Of a DNA stretch of 64,000 nucleotides, positions 12,686 to 25,074 are shown in pieces. The number at the start of each line of letters is the position of its first letter. Positions within the stretch are counted from its first letter, which is position 1. The notes beneath the pieces are model-generated. The model saw only the letters and a list, made by a program, of their open reading frames with translations, made no database searches and was not told the origin of the DNA. Origin of the DNA: Erythrobasidium yunnanense (lineage: Eukaryota; Basidiomycota; Cystobasidiomycetes; Erythrobasidiales; Erythrobasidiaceae); NCBI GenBank assembly GCA_001600175.1, contig BCJC01000001.1, positions 4,511,652-4,575,651 of the forward strand, written 5' to 3'. The translations under genes were made by a program, and so were the position numbers.

Positions 12686-13260
12686 GGTAGACAGTAGGTA
12701 ATTGTTGTTGCAATAGCGAGAGTATTCTACGCATACAAGCCGTTCTTTCTGACACGCTCAGATATTCCAGACTGATGTCTAGCGGTTGTCTCGGTCAAAA
12801 GACACGCAAGCCAACCTAACTTCTTCATAGCGCAACTGACGTGAGGGTAGATACAAGGCGTCATAGCTAAACAGCACCCTTTCGGAAATTCTAGCTGAGA
12901 TCCACCGAGGCTCCCTTCCAGCTGCGCGAGGTAGTAGTAAGAAAGCTGGCCAGTTCCGCGATATATGGCGTTGTTTAAAGCATAGCTACATCGCTTTCTT
13001 GGGCGATAGCAGCTCAGGTTTGGCTTAGAATTCGTTTGTTTCGTCTTTCGGCGCAGCTTCCCAACGCAGCTGGGAAAGGAGCCCATAGCAGGTCCAAGCC
13101 AAAACTTCCGAGAAAGTATACGCCGTTTCAGCTCGCCTTGATACCATTACCGTCAATTTGAGCGGAAGGAGAGCCGACTACTTGTCGCATTTCTGGCTTT
13201 GATCTCGCCCAACACTTGGGAGATTTCGCCTGATATCTAGACGATACTGTCGGCACCACC
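12686..13260. other. Intergenic region without a recognised gene
   Basis: About 575 bp between the TMEM184-like gene and CWC21. The open frame at 12727-13086 (-) has no recognisable motif and no splice sites that extend it. I read the region as the 3' flank plus the CWC21 promoter. Confidence 0.4.
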
Positions 13261-14535
13261 ATGTACAACGGCGTCGGTATCACTACGCCTCGTGGCTCTG
13301 GCACATCAGGGTGAGTTTGACGCAAAAACGGCTAAGTCTTTTCGAGCATTTCTGAGACTTGTCGTCCTTCGCGCAGTCACATTATCCGCAATCTGTCACA
13401 CGTACGGCCTCGAGATGACTTCAGGAATCCTGGCGACTTTGCGAACCAGACCGTCAAGCACCGTGTCCCAGACGCTGGCATCTTGGATCACGAACGAAAG
13501 CGCAAGATTGAAGTACAATGCCTGGAACTGCAAGACGAGCTAGAAGAGAAGAACGTAGATGCAGATGAAATCGAAAAGCAAGTCAGCGAGCTGCGAGAAC
13601 GGCTCTCAAAGCAGGGGAATGCCCAGCCTGAACGAGGCTCAATCAAGGAATACCAGCGCCATGAACTGCTGGCTGCGAAAGCAGTAGATAACGACAGGTT
13701 CTCGAGAGCTCTAGGCATCAGGAAAGACTATGTCGAGGGAGAGAGCATCAACAAAGAAAGGCAGGAAGAGCTGCGGCAGCAGAGGCAAATGGACAAGGAG
13801 AAGCGCAACGAAGAGCTTGCAGAACGCAAGAGACAGTGGGAACAAGATCAAGAACAACGTAAGGTTGAATCTGAGCAGCAAGCGTTGAGAGCTCGCGCAG
13901 AACGAGCGGATCAGATGGAGAGACATCGCAAAGAAGTGGAAGCAAGAGCAAGAGACAGAGAAGCGAAGTTGAGGGATATGCAGATGGACAGGGAGAGAGA
14001 TGCTGGACGATCAGCGCCTAGAGCAAGAAACGACCTTGTCGACTCGTATAGACCTGGGAAAGATGGTCGAAGGTCCCGCTCACCTCCTCCGAGAAGACGC
14101 AGAGACGACTCACGAGATCGCTCACGCAACAGAAGCCGTTCTCGCAGCATCAGTCGCAGTCGATCCCCTCCGAGACGCAGAAGAGCCGCTTCGGACTCTA
14201 GGTCCCGCTCTCGTTCCCGCTCTCGCTCGCTATCAAGATCAAGATCAAGATCTATCTCCCGTTCGCGCTCTCCTCCCGCTCGCCGTCGTCGTTCCGTATC
14301 GCGTGGACGAGGAAGAACGTTATCTAGGTCCCGCTCTCCTCCAGCATCGAAACGTAGAGATCCATCTCCCTCTCGCTCGAGATCAAGATCACGCTCGCCG
14401 CCTAGAAGGAGAGCTGCTTCTCGCTCTCGATCACCTCCTGCTCGAGCTGCTGCTGCCGATGACAGGAAAGTAAGAGCACCCAGTGCTTCAGGGAGCGAAG
14501 ACATGGATGTGGAAAGCGATGCCGGTAGTCCGTAG
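13261..14535 (+). CDS. CWC21: CWC21/SRRM2-type splicing factor with RS domain
   Basis: Spliceosome component of the Cwc21/SRm300 family, which sits near the catalytic centre and contacts Prp8. Two exons, 13261-13310 and 13377-14535, give 402 residues. The N-terminus [17 protein letters not shown] is the family signature. The cwf21 helical domain follows at about residues 50-100, with [20 protein letters not shown]. Then comes a charged coiled coil, and from about residue 230 an arginine/serine-rich tail with many RSRS and SPPRRRR units, as in animal SRRM2; yeast Cwc21 (135 residues) lacks such a tail. The long open frame antisense to the RS region is a codon-bias artefact. Confidence 0.93.
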
Positions 14536-14999
14536 AGCCGAGATGCCAACAGCAACAATCATTTTATGGCAAGGAGACCTACATAAAAACAAGCTAAGAG
14601 GCGAGCTTTCGGGCCTTGACCATGCGAACATGTTCGGCCATCGCTCTGTTGTAACACTACTAATCTACAAGTCTACCCTGCTAGATGTGCAATCAATCGG
14701 CCAAAGTCATGCTCACCAGAGCTATAGCAACACGATGAGGTTGGAACAGTGGCCGTCACCGCGTTTGATAGACTATGCGTATCTGAAGAGAAGAATGCAG
14801 AACTGGTCTACATGTTTTGAGTGACCTGACTGACCGTGAATTACTATGTTTGTAACGATATGAAGAGAAACGACAAGCCGAATCGATTGTACAAGCAACA
14901 AGCTGCTACTATATTTCTTACTGATACTATGAACCGCGTGTGCCGTTTGCGTGGAGTCGAGATTATGATTATATGATTGTCCGTATCGTGAAGAATACC
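14536..14999. other. Intergenic region between convergent genes
   Basis: About 460 bp between the convergent ends of CWC21 and the protein kinase gene. I see no coding signal or structured RNA; it is probably 3' untranslated sequence for both. Confidence 0.5.
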
Positions 15000-17796
<2,797 letters not shown>

Positions 17797-18190
17797 GATG
17801 TATGTATAGTATGTGGTATTACGATAAACCTATCAGCCTTTATTTCGCTGTTTACCCTGTAAAATGTACGCCCACTAACCATCTGCAGGCCAGGCGCGCG
17901 CGTTAACTGCGATGCGATGTTTACAGGACCTTTGAAATGGTGTGTAGCCTGTGTAATGCTGGATGTGTAAGAGAGTGTTGAATTGGTTGTAAGGTGGTGT
18001 AATGGTCCTTCCTAACACTCCCTTGAAATGTCGATGTAAGGGTCACCCTTCTGACAAACAGGTTGGTTGGTTGGGTTGGTTGGTTAGATTGCAAAAGGCT
18101 CACTCCGAAGATCCAGATCAGCCAAAGGAACATGTCACATTTCCAGTGAAGCAGCCAGCAAGACACACAATACTCATGAACAAATAGCTG
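17797..18190. other. Divergent promoter region
   Basis: About 390 bp between the divergent kinase and dehydrogenase genes, presumably holding both promoters. It contains the GGTT-rich tract at 18061-18085, described separately. No open frame here looks real. Confidence 0.5.
18061..18085 (+). repeat. GGTT short tandem repeat, G-quadruplex-like
   Basis: The plus strand carries GGTTGGTTGG, then TTGGGTTGGTTGGTT: six GG/GGG runs separated by TT. This spacing matches two-tetrad G-quadruplex sequences such as the thrombin aptamer. It lies 110 bp upstream of the proposed dehydrogenase start and 265 bp upstream of the kinase start. Confidence 0.75.
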
Positions 18191-19588
18191 ATGATTGATA
18201 CTCTGTTATGTTACGTTACTCCCTCCCGCTCTCCGCTCCTCTCTCCCATCACTTCCTATGACGCAGCGTCTCCAAACTCTTCAACCTCTCGGGCTATGTC
18301 TGCCTCGTCACAGGCGCAGGCACTGGTATAGGACTCATGGCTACGCAGGTCAATCCTCATCGACATTCCCTGATCTCGGTCAACTAGCTGAAGTGGGCGA
18401 TCTTCTCGCAGGCTCTTTCGCACAATGGAGCCAAGGTCTATGCAGCTGGCCGTAGAGGAGACGTCTTACAGAAATCAGCAGAGGTAAGTCCCACTTCATC
18501 TCATCTCGCGCGCCAAAAGCTGACGAAACGATGGTTGACGATCGCCAGGTCCACGCCGGAGACGGCGAAGTCATTCCCCTCGAGATGGACGTGACCGACA
18601 AAGAGAGCATCAAAGCGGCCGTCGAGTTCATCAAGTCTCGAGAGAGCAAGCTCGATCTTCTAATCAACAATGCCGGACTCGCATCCAACAAGGCCAACGT
18701 TGAAAAGGGAGATACGGATGTCGATGCTTTTTCGAAGGATCTTTTCGAAGACCCGATGTCGAACTGGGAAGATACGTATAGAACGAACGTGTTTGCGCTC
18801 TACTATACGTCAGTAGCGTTCGTACCACTCCTCACGAAAGGAAACAACGAAGACAAGATGCACAAAGTAGCAAAGGATTTCTCGCCGAGCATTGTGCGTA
18901 CCACGTATTTGCAAAGTTGGGAATTCGCTGACAACATGTCTGTCGCAGATCAACATCTGCTCCATCTCTGGAATCACAAAAACCACCCAGCACGGTCAAT
19001 TCGCTTACAACAGCAGCAAGGCAGCCACTATTCAGCTCAACAGACTTCTAGCTACCGAGTTCTCGCGCAGCAACATCAGTGTCCGCGTAAAGTGAGTCTT
19101 GGTTACCTCTTCCTGCATGCTTCCGGACGGCTTTTCTTACTGATTGTGTGGTCCTAAAGCTCGATCGCACCAGGCTACTTCGTGAGTACAGTCGGATCGA
19201 ATCGAAACACATCGAGAAAGTATCGCTGATGGTATATATATCGTAGCCCTCCGAAATGACGACTAGCGAGTCCAATTCCGAAAACAAATCCGAGATGAAG
19301 CAAGAAGGCTGGCGCAAAGAAAAGATGGTCCCCGCCGACCGACCGGGCAAAGACGAGGTGCGTCGTCGTCTCACCTGAGCTAGAGGCAAAAGAGAGAAAT
19401 GCTGATGTTGATTTGCTTGGGCCAAAAGGACATGGCTATGGCTGTCATCATGCTAGCTAAGAATACATACGTTGATGGACAGACTATCGTAGTTGATGGA
19501 GGACTGCTTATCGAGATGGTGCGTCTGCCTCCGTCTCCAATAAAGACCGTACTGATTTCAAGTCTCCCTTTGTCGCTTATAGCCATAA
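18191..19588 (+). CDS. Short-chain dehydrogenase/reductase
   Basis: NAD(P)-dependent oxidoreductase of the classical SDR family; substrate unknown. Nine exons: 18191-18204, 18267-18348, 18412-18483, 18549-18893, 18949-19091, 19160-19181, 19247-19357, 19429-19518 and 19583-19588, giving 294 residues. Visible are the cofactor loop VTGAGTGIGLMATQ, the NNAG motif (LLINNAG), the catalytic YNSSK, SIAPGYF and the end VDGGLLIEMP. Exon 1 (14 nt, GTTATG donor) is inferred because the main frame has no upstream Met. The last exon codes only Pro plus stop; reading through its 64-nt intron would instead add about 40 residues to 19641. These two ends are the least certain parts. Confidence 0.85.
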
Positions 19589-19852
19589 GCACTTCTGAAC
19601 AGAAACAGAAAGCAACTGACTTCACACTCTATGTAGCGTAAAAAGAATCAACACCTAGCTTTGGAAACATTTCTCTTATACATAACGGTGGGAAAGCTGA
19701 CCTTGTTATTCCCATGCCTCAAAGGGTTTGAGGAGGTCTGACAAGGGAACCTGCCCTTACTAACTGACCTCGCTGAGCTTGCTGCAGACTGGCTCTGACT
19801 GGTTACTGCTCTCTGGGGATTCACGTTATCGAGCTCAAGCGGAATAGCAAAC

Positions 19853-20872
19853 ATGCAAGGTCAACCTAGCAAACCATACGCCCAGAAGCGCCGCTCACCT
19901 CAGCGACACGCTCGCTCGCAATCCACTTCGTCGGCGACCAGTCGCACAAAGCAGGAGCCGGAGGTAGATGACCCAGGAGCGCAGTTATGGCTTGACAGTC
20001 TAGATGCAGAGCCTCCAAGCCGCTATAGCTACTCTCTGGAGGATGAACGAGAACGGTATACGCCTCCATACCCATACCAACGAGATCGTGTAGGTATTGT
20101 GGATCTGGATCAACGACCCGTTCTAGATCTGGCCAAGGATTATTGGGACTTGTGGAACAGCAAGGATGAAAGATATAGTAAAGATATTACTAATTCTCGG
20201 AAGAGTGGCGTGGTAACGTACATGCCTTTGGGTCACGCAGGTCGTGCAGGTACTCCTCGTGAACGATCTCAGCGATCTACTGTAGCATTGACTACTGGTA
20301 CTCGCGCAAGGCAGACCAAAGAACAGGAGGATTCAGCGAAAGCTTATTTCGATAGGCTAGACGCCGACCCTCCGATCCGTTATCGAAATATCGTTGGTCG
20401 CCCGGTAGACGGTCGTACAGAAAGCATGGGAGCTGAACATCAAGTCTCTAATCCGCCTATGATGTCAATCTTCCCTTCAGCCCTCAGTATCAGTATGTCC
20501 TCCCGACGAAGCAGCTCAGCCGCAAGTACCGGGGTACCGTCCGTCGCTGCTCCTTCCAGACGCTCAAGTGGAGCTAGCGCGGCCTCATCAGGCCTTATCG
20601 CTTCCGCCAGAGTAGGAGAAGGACCTCCTCCTAAATATACAGCAAGGCCACCACACCGTCGATCCAGTCCCTCGCAAAGCCCAATCTCCGCTCGAACACC
20701 TCGACCGCTGTCGAGAACATTATCACGAAGTGGCACTCTGAGCGCCCAGTCTTCCGGTAAGGCGCGCTGGAACTCTGATCAACGACGAATGCTCAAACTC
20801 TTGACTGGCGACGAAGAGAAAGCTAGACTAGAAGCGTGGGCTAGAAGCGTCGAGCGCGACAGTCAGAAGTAA
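19853..20872 (+). CDS. Orphan intronless protein, tandem copy 1
   Basis: I do not recognise this 339-residue protein. It is intronless, unlike nearly all its neighbours, and rich in Ser, Arg and Pro, so largely disordered. Two things stand out inside it: a repeated motif (LWLDSLDAEPPSRY near residue 45 and AYFDRLDADPPIRY near residue 164), and a C-terminal block at residues 305-336 beginning RWNSDQRRMLKLL and ending EAWARSVERD. The same block closes the next gene. Its upstream flank shares short segments with that of copy 2, which points to a tandem duplication. No signal peptide or membrane segment is visible. Confidence 0.75.
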   Translation: MQGQPSKPYAQKRRSPQRHARSQSTSSATSRTKQEPEVDDPGAQLWLDSLDAEPPSRYSYSLEDERERYTPPYPYQRDRVGIVDLDQRPVLDLAKDYWDLWNSKDERYSKDITNSRKSGVVTYMPLGHAGRAGTPRERSQRSTVALTTGTRARQTKEQEDSAKAYFDRLDADPPIRYRNIVGRPVDGRTESMGAEHQVSNPPMMSIFPSALSISMSSRRSSSAASTGVPSVAAPSRRSSGASAASSGLIASARVGEGPPPKYTARPPHRRSSPSQSPISARTPRPLSRTLSRSGTLSAQSSGKARWNSDQRRMLKLLTGDEEKARLEAWARSVERDSQK

Positions 20873-21172
20873 AGGGGCGTGGAGGTCAGGCCGTTCTCCA
20901 TGATGTAGCGTAAAAGAATCACCTTCTAACTTGTATCAGCTTCACCATATCGCTGCGTGTATTGAACGCGAATACGACCTTTGAATGCTAAATCCCACAA
21001 AGGGCAACAGAGGACCTGACAAAGACACCGCCCTTACTGTCTGACTGACCCTGCTGGTCCTCGCTGCAGGCTCGCTCCTCCCTCATCGGCTCTAATTCGA
21101 AAGCTCCTCTCAACAGGCTCTCTTTACTTCCTACAGCTCGTAAACAGACCAACGCACTCCCTGCCAGCAACT

Positions 21173-21904
21173 ATGCCTACTCATCCTGTCAAAGCACACG
21201 TTCAGAAGCGCGTAGCACAACGACTCGCTCCCCTGCGAGCCCTTGCGGCCGAGTCGAAAGCAAGGCGAGAGACCCAGAAACTGAACGAGTTCTACGACTT
21301 CCTCGACACCTTGGATGACCAAGATGATCAAGACGGGTACAACTGGCACTCCAAGTTGGATGCCAATGATGGTATCGGGCGGCTTGTGGATGTCACAAAA
21401 CCGTACGCGGATGAAGTCGCAGCGGTCTGGAAGGCATCCCGCGATCGTGTGTGCAGCATGCGAGCTGATCATAAAGTCTATCATCCTCCAACACCGCCTA
21501 TCCCATCTTCGAAAGGCAGTATGGACTCCCGTCGAAACAGCATTGTGGCGGGCAGCAGAGGACCAACAGTCGCCAGAAGTGATTCTGGGTACTTCAGTCA
21601 ATCCAGTGCTGCTGCACCAGCTCCCGTCACTACTGTCAGGAATGATGTAAGGCGTCCTCCTAGAGGCACACAAAGGCCACGGCCCCAATCCCGATCAGCC
21701 AGCTCGCATAGCTCCGCGCTCTTCATGAGTAGCCGTCCAGTCTCGAGAAGTGGATCATTCGCTCGTGTCACTGGCACTGAACGCTGGGACTCCGATCAAA
21801 AACGAATGTCCAAGGTCTTGGCCGACGATAATGAGCAAGCTAGACTAGAAGCTTGGGCTAAGAGCGTCGAGCGCGATATTAGGAGGAGAGGACTCAAGGG
21901 CTAG
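21173..21904 (+). CDS. Orphan intronless protein, tandem copy 2
   Basis: A diverged paralogue of the preceding gene: 243 residues, intronless and Ser/Arg-rich. The C-terminal block at residues 204-235 (RWDSDQKRMSKVL ... EAWAKSVERD) aligns closely with copy 1. An acidic stretch (FYDFLDTLDDQDDQD, about residues 40-54) takes the place of the DxLDAxPP motifs. The upstream flank shares with copy 1 a block around GACCTGACAAAG...GCCCTTACT and a CTCGCTGCAGGCT-like element. The function is unknown; basic C-terminus and disorder would fit a regulatory or binding role, but that is only a guess. Confidence 0.75.
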   Translation: MPTHPVKAHVQKRVAQRLAPLRALAAESKARRETQKLNEFYDFLDTLDDQDDQDGYNWHSKLDANDGIGRLVDVTKPYADEVAAVWKASRDRVCSMRADHKVYHPPTPPIPSSKGSMDSRRNSIVAGSRGPTVARSDSGYFSQSSAAAPAPVTTVRNDVRRPPRGTQRPRPQSRSASSHSSALFMSSRPVSRSGSFARVTGTERWDSDQKRMSKVLADDNEQARLEAWAKSVERDIRRRGLKG

Positions 21905-22268
21905 CTTGACTGTATTACCGTACTAGCGCTCGTTGTACTTGTGTCGTAATTGAATCTCTGCTCAGATCAATCTTGCAGCACTATGGGCTGTGAGCTAAGC
22001 TATCGAACCTTGCTTCTGCATCCTGAGCGTATGCGTAATGCTTGCAATCAGCCGCAGCCTCGTACGCGCGATTCTCTTCAGGCTTGGCATCCTCGCGCTC
22101 TCAGGAGATTCGGATATGGAGGTCTAGCTGCCGCGTTAGTGATGAAAGGAAGAAATATATACTGTGAAGAGACTCACTGTCCTTCAGCTAGCCTGCGCTC
22201 GTTGCGAGCCAGCATGCAAAGCTTAGCCGGCTACTTCGCTTCGAGTTTTCGACTACGGCTCTGATATT
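21905..22268. other. Intergenic region
   Basis: About 360 bp between orphan copy 2 and COX16, which converge. A short open frame at 21950-22264 (+) has no recognisable features and is not called. Confidence 0.5.
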
Positions 22269-22619
22269 CTACTTCCCGCTCTCAGTAGGAGGTAGACCCC
22301 ATTCTGCCTGTCCAGGAAGTCTCGAGATGCGCTTGTTCTCCCAATTCTCGAGGTCTCCTTCTTTCGCTCTAAGCTTGAAGTACTCCTCCCGTATATCGAC
22401 CTTCTTCCTAGCCTTGTTCATCTTGAGCTCATCTTCTTTACTCAGTGTCTGGATCTTGCTCTCTCTCAGATCATAGCGCGTACGAGTTACGGATGAAAGA
22501 GCGAAGGACCCGAAGACGAGGATGGTCATGAAGGGTAGCCCGAAGTAGAGGAAAGGACGGCGGCGTGTCTTGCTGAGAACGGGAGATGCTTGAAGCCGCT
22601 GCGATGCAAAGACAGCCAT
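22269..22619 (-). CDS. COX16: Cytochrome c oxidase assembly protein Cox16
   Basis: Small mitochondrial inner-membrane protein needed for cytochrome c oxidase assembly (Cox2/Cox1 maturation). Single exon, 116 residues, the usual size. An N-terminal basic stretch precedes RRRPFLYFGLPFMTILVFGS, the conserved single membrane segment. Then come TRTRYDLRESKIQ, DIREEYFKLRAKEGDLENWE and ENKRISRLPGQAEW, all matching the family. The Met chosen opens the stretch that resembles Cox16; an upstream in-frame Met would add 24 residues that do not. Confidence 0.9.
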   Translation of the reverse strand: MAVFASQRLQASPVLSKTRRRPFLYFGLPFMTILVFGSFALSSVTRTRYDLRESKIQTLSKEDELKMNKARKKVDIREEYFKLRAKEGDLENWENKRISRLPGQAEWGLPPTESGK

Positions 22620-22829
22620 GCTTAGGTAACCTGAACGATGAGAGTAAAGGCAAACTGTGCCAAATTGATGATAGGCTAACATCTCTATCATTACCCTATA
22701 TGTTGGACTACGATTATGATGACTACTGTTACGACAGGCACTGCCTATATGCTCGGAAGTATAGCCCTGAATATCTTCATACCCTAACTGCCGGTTTGAT
22801 GCATCTACACTACTTGTACATATGACATA

Positions 22830-24553
22830 CTATAGCTCTGTAATGCAAGGAAGTGTCAGTTGCGACCAGTCGTCGGAGGTGAGAAGCGTAAAAGGACAGA
22901 CCTATACGCATCCCTTGCTCTACTATCAGAAATTCCACTCCCAACTTGTGTTCTTGCTCTAGGTCCAGCAACTCGTCTCTTATAACATCCCTTATGCTCT
23001 CTGGTACGATACCTTGCTCTGCTTGTCGAATGTCCGGTCAGCTGGGTCAGCCTTACCAACAAATCTGTACCCACCCCGCCGCAATGAGGACCGACTCGTC
23101 GATATGGCTTGTTCAAGTTCTTCGATACTTGTCAGATCCTTGATATGTATGACCGCCACTGGCGTCGGCAGTTCTCCAGTCAGCTGGAGTATTCAATCGG
23201 CCACTAAGAGGCAGACGCACCAGTGATGCCTTTCAGCCGACCTGTCGAGTCATCCTGAGACTGCCCCGCCGTTGGCGGTAAGAACGAGGCGAGTACGCGT
23301 AGTTCTTCGAATATATAGGGAGGTGATAAATGGCCGTATAGCTGCGCTTTCGGCCGTGATGACTGCGTATATATAACTCAGTACGAATGCATACTTACGA
23401 GAAACGTGCGGACCGAAAGCATACCGTGTATGAGCATTCGATAAATATCGTAGATAACCGTCGTGCCTTTATCCGTAGGGCGGCCTCCTGCCAAACTTTG
23501 CGATTATATTGTTCTCCGGAAATAGAGTCTGCCAAAATGAAAGAAGACCAGATCAGATCAACATCTCAGAACCTGAGTAGACAGCTAGATTGCCTTACCA
23601 GCTTCAAGATCGCCAAAGATGAGGAAGCCATTCTGCGTCTCCTCATTCTCAAAAAAGAATGCGCTGGATGCGTACTGCGACTTGTTGTGGTGCGTCCCAT
23701 GGCTTATCGGTCTTGCGGATGCAGTAAGGCCTTTCGAGGGTTTCACTTTTGCTTCGCCTTCCGTTCTGCAACGAAATGTGCTTGATTAGATCGTGGCAAG
23801 CAGGATAGTCGAACGCTGTGGACTTACGCTTTCCAGACGTAAGGTACGCCATTCGCAGCTTCGTAGCTCCCCAGAACAGGCCATAGCCCGCCATTCATGG
23901 CGGCCGACAGATTGCCTAGCGTTTGTTTTGAGCCATAGACTGACTTCTGCGAGGCACCGGATCCCGATGCGAGTACCAAGCCCTGCGATATAAAATCAGC
24001 TTCTAATCCTTGCTAAATCGCAATGGCCAAGCGTAGCGTACAGAGATGTGATCTAGAATATATGACGAAACGTAAGATAATCTGCGTGAGTGAGAGCGCT
24101 GCAAGCTGCACTCACCCCAGTGTGCATGTGTGATAATAAAGCTCCGAAGAAAGCTAAAGATAAAGCCAGCATTGGCCAAGGGAGACCCTCTGTTACTTTC
24201 CGGCAGATCAAAGTCTGCGAAGAGTGCAGGCGTCTTTTCCAACAAGCGTGTGAGAGCTCCCAGACATGACCCTGATGATAAACAAACAAGGGGAGACCAA
24301 ATCAGAGGGGAAAGTCGGAGTAGGCAGCATAGCGAGCGAATGTACCGCCATCCACAGAAGTAAAGCCATCACTCCATGGCTGATTCGTAGGCTTGACGAG
24401 ATATGCTGATAAGTTGTCTTCTGCTGGTCCCCCGCCGCATCCCAGGACAAGCATATCGAAGCTGGGCTTTTCCGACAATTTCACAACATTGTGACGGCTC
24501 CTTGATGATTGCGCAGACGGAACAACTGCTTCAGAATCGCCGGCGCTGCCCAT
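22830..24553 (-). CDS. PDE1: Class II (low-affinity) cAMP phosphodiesterase
   Basis: Hydrolyses cAMP; a class II metallo-beta-lactamase-fold phosphodiesterase acting in cAMP/PKA signalling. Ten exons: 24346-24553, 24116-24271, 24042-24052, 23828-23982, 23599-23765, 23425-23528, 23221-23362, 23075-23158, 22902-23012 and 22830-22837, giving 381 residues. Motifs: FDMLVLGCGGGPAEDNLSAY, the metal-binding HAHWDH (residues 118-123), NGGLWPVLGSY, SSAFFFENEE with FLIFGDLEADS, IFIECSY, HLSPPYIFEEL and the end EQGMRIEL. The 11-nt exon 3 supplies Asp and His of the HAHWDH motif. The last exon codes only the end of Glu, then Leu and stop. Confidence 0.93.
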
Positions 24554-25074
24554 TTCATGCAGTTTCTTTGTTGTTTGAGCTTCGCGGGACGACGATTTGA
24601 CTGATTTGTTACGTTCGCAGATCTTCCAGGCTTGATCTACGCTGATGGATCATGCTCGCAGCTTCTGCCCAACCTGTTTCTACTGCTTCATGCCCGCTGC
24701 GCCCATATGCTCGTCCCGCAAGTTCGAAAGTGACCAAACGCTGCAGGAAACTCGAAATGCACGAAAGCTATGTCACTCCAGATTCTGCTGTATTCGCGTA
24801 GTACGAGCAACGAGCAAGATACACTTTTCTACACCCATTTGTACTGCGACAGCAGATCCCGTTAATCAGGGGCAGCGCATGTCTCGGATACTGCAAGTTT
24901 CCATATACGAAACGAGTATAGCGCAGTCCACAAAACGTGGCATGCAAACCACCCTCTGGGTCACCTTCACTGAATTACACATGCCTTTCCTTTCTACAAC
25001 ACCAGTACTGAATGCGCGGTTACATCAGATTAGTAGACTGGGAGGATAGGCAGCTAGGAAGCTCCGTTGATAGC
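24554..25074. other. Intergenic region upstream of PDE1
   Basis: About 520 bp between the PDE1 start and the end of cystathionine beta-synthase; both genes are on the minus strand. I searched it for C-terminal CBS (Bateman) domains of the latter gene and saw none. An open frame at 24645-25049 (+) has no recognisable motif. Confidence 0.45.

Noticed and set aside
13911-14558. Long open frame antisense to the RS domain of CWC21, plus a second sense-strand frame
   Set aside because: Arginine/serine codon repeats keep several frames free of stops; no independent motif or start context.
24645-25049. Cys-rich 134-residue open frame on the plus strand
   Set aside because: No signal peptide, no Cys spacing typical of effectors, and no promoter or splice evidence; kept as intergenic.
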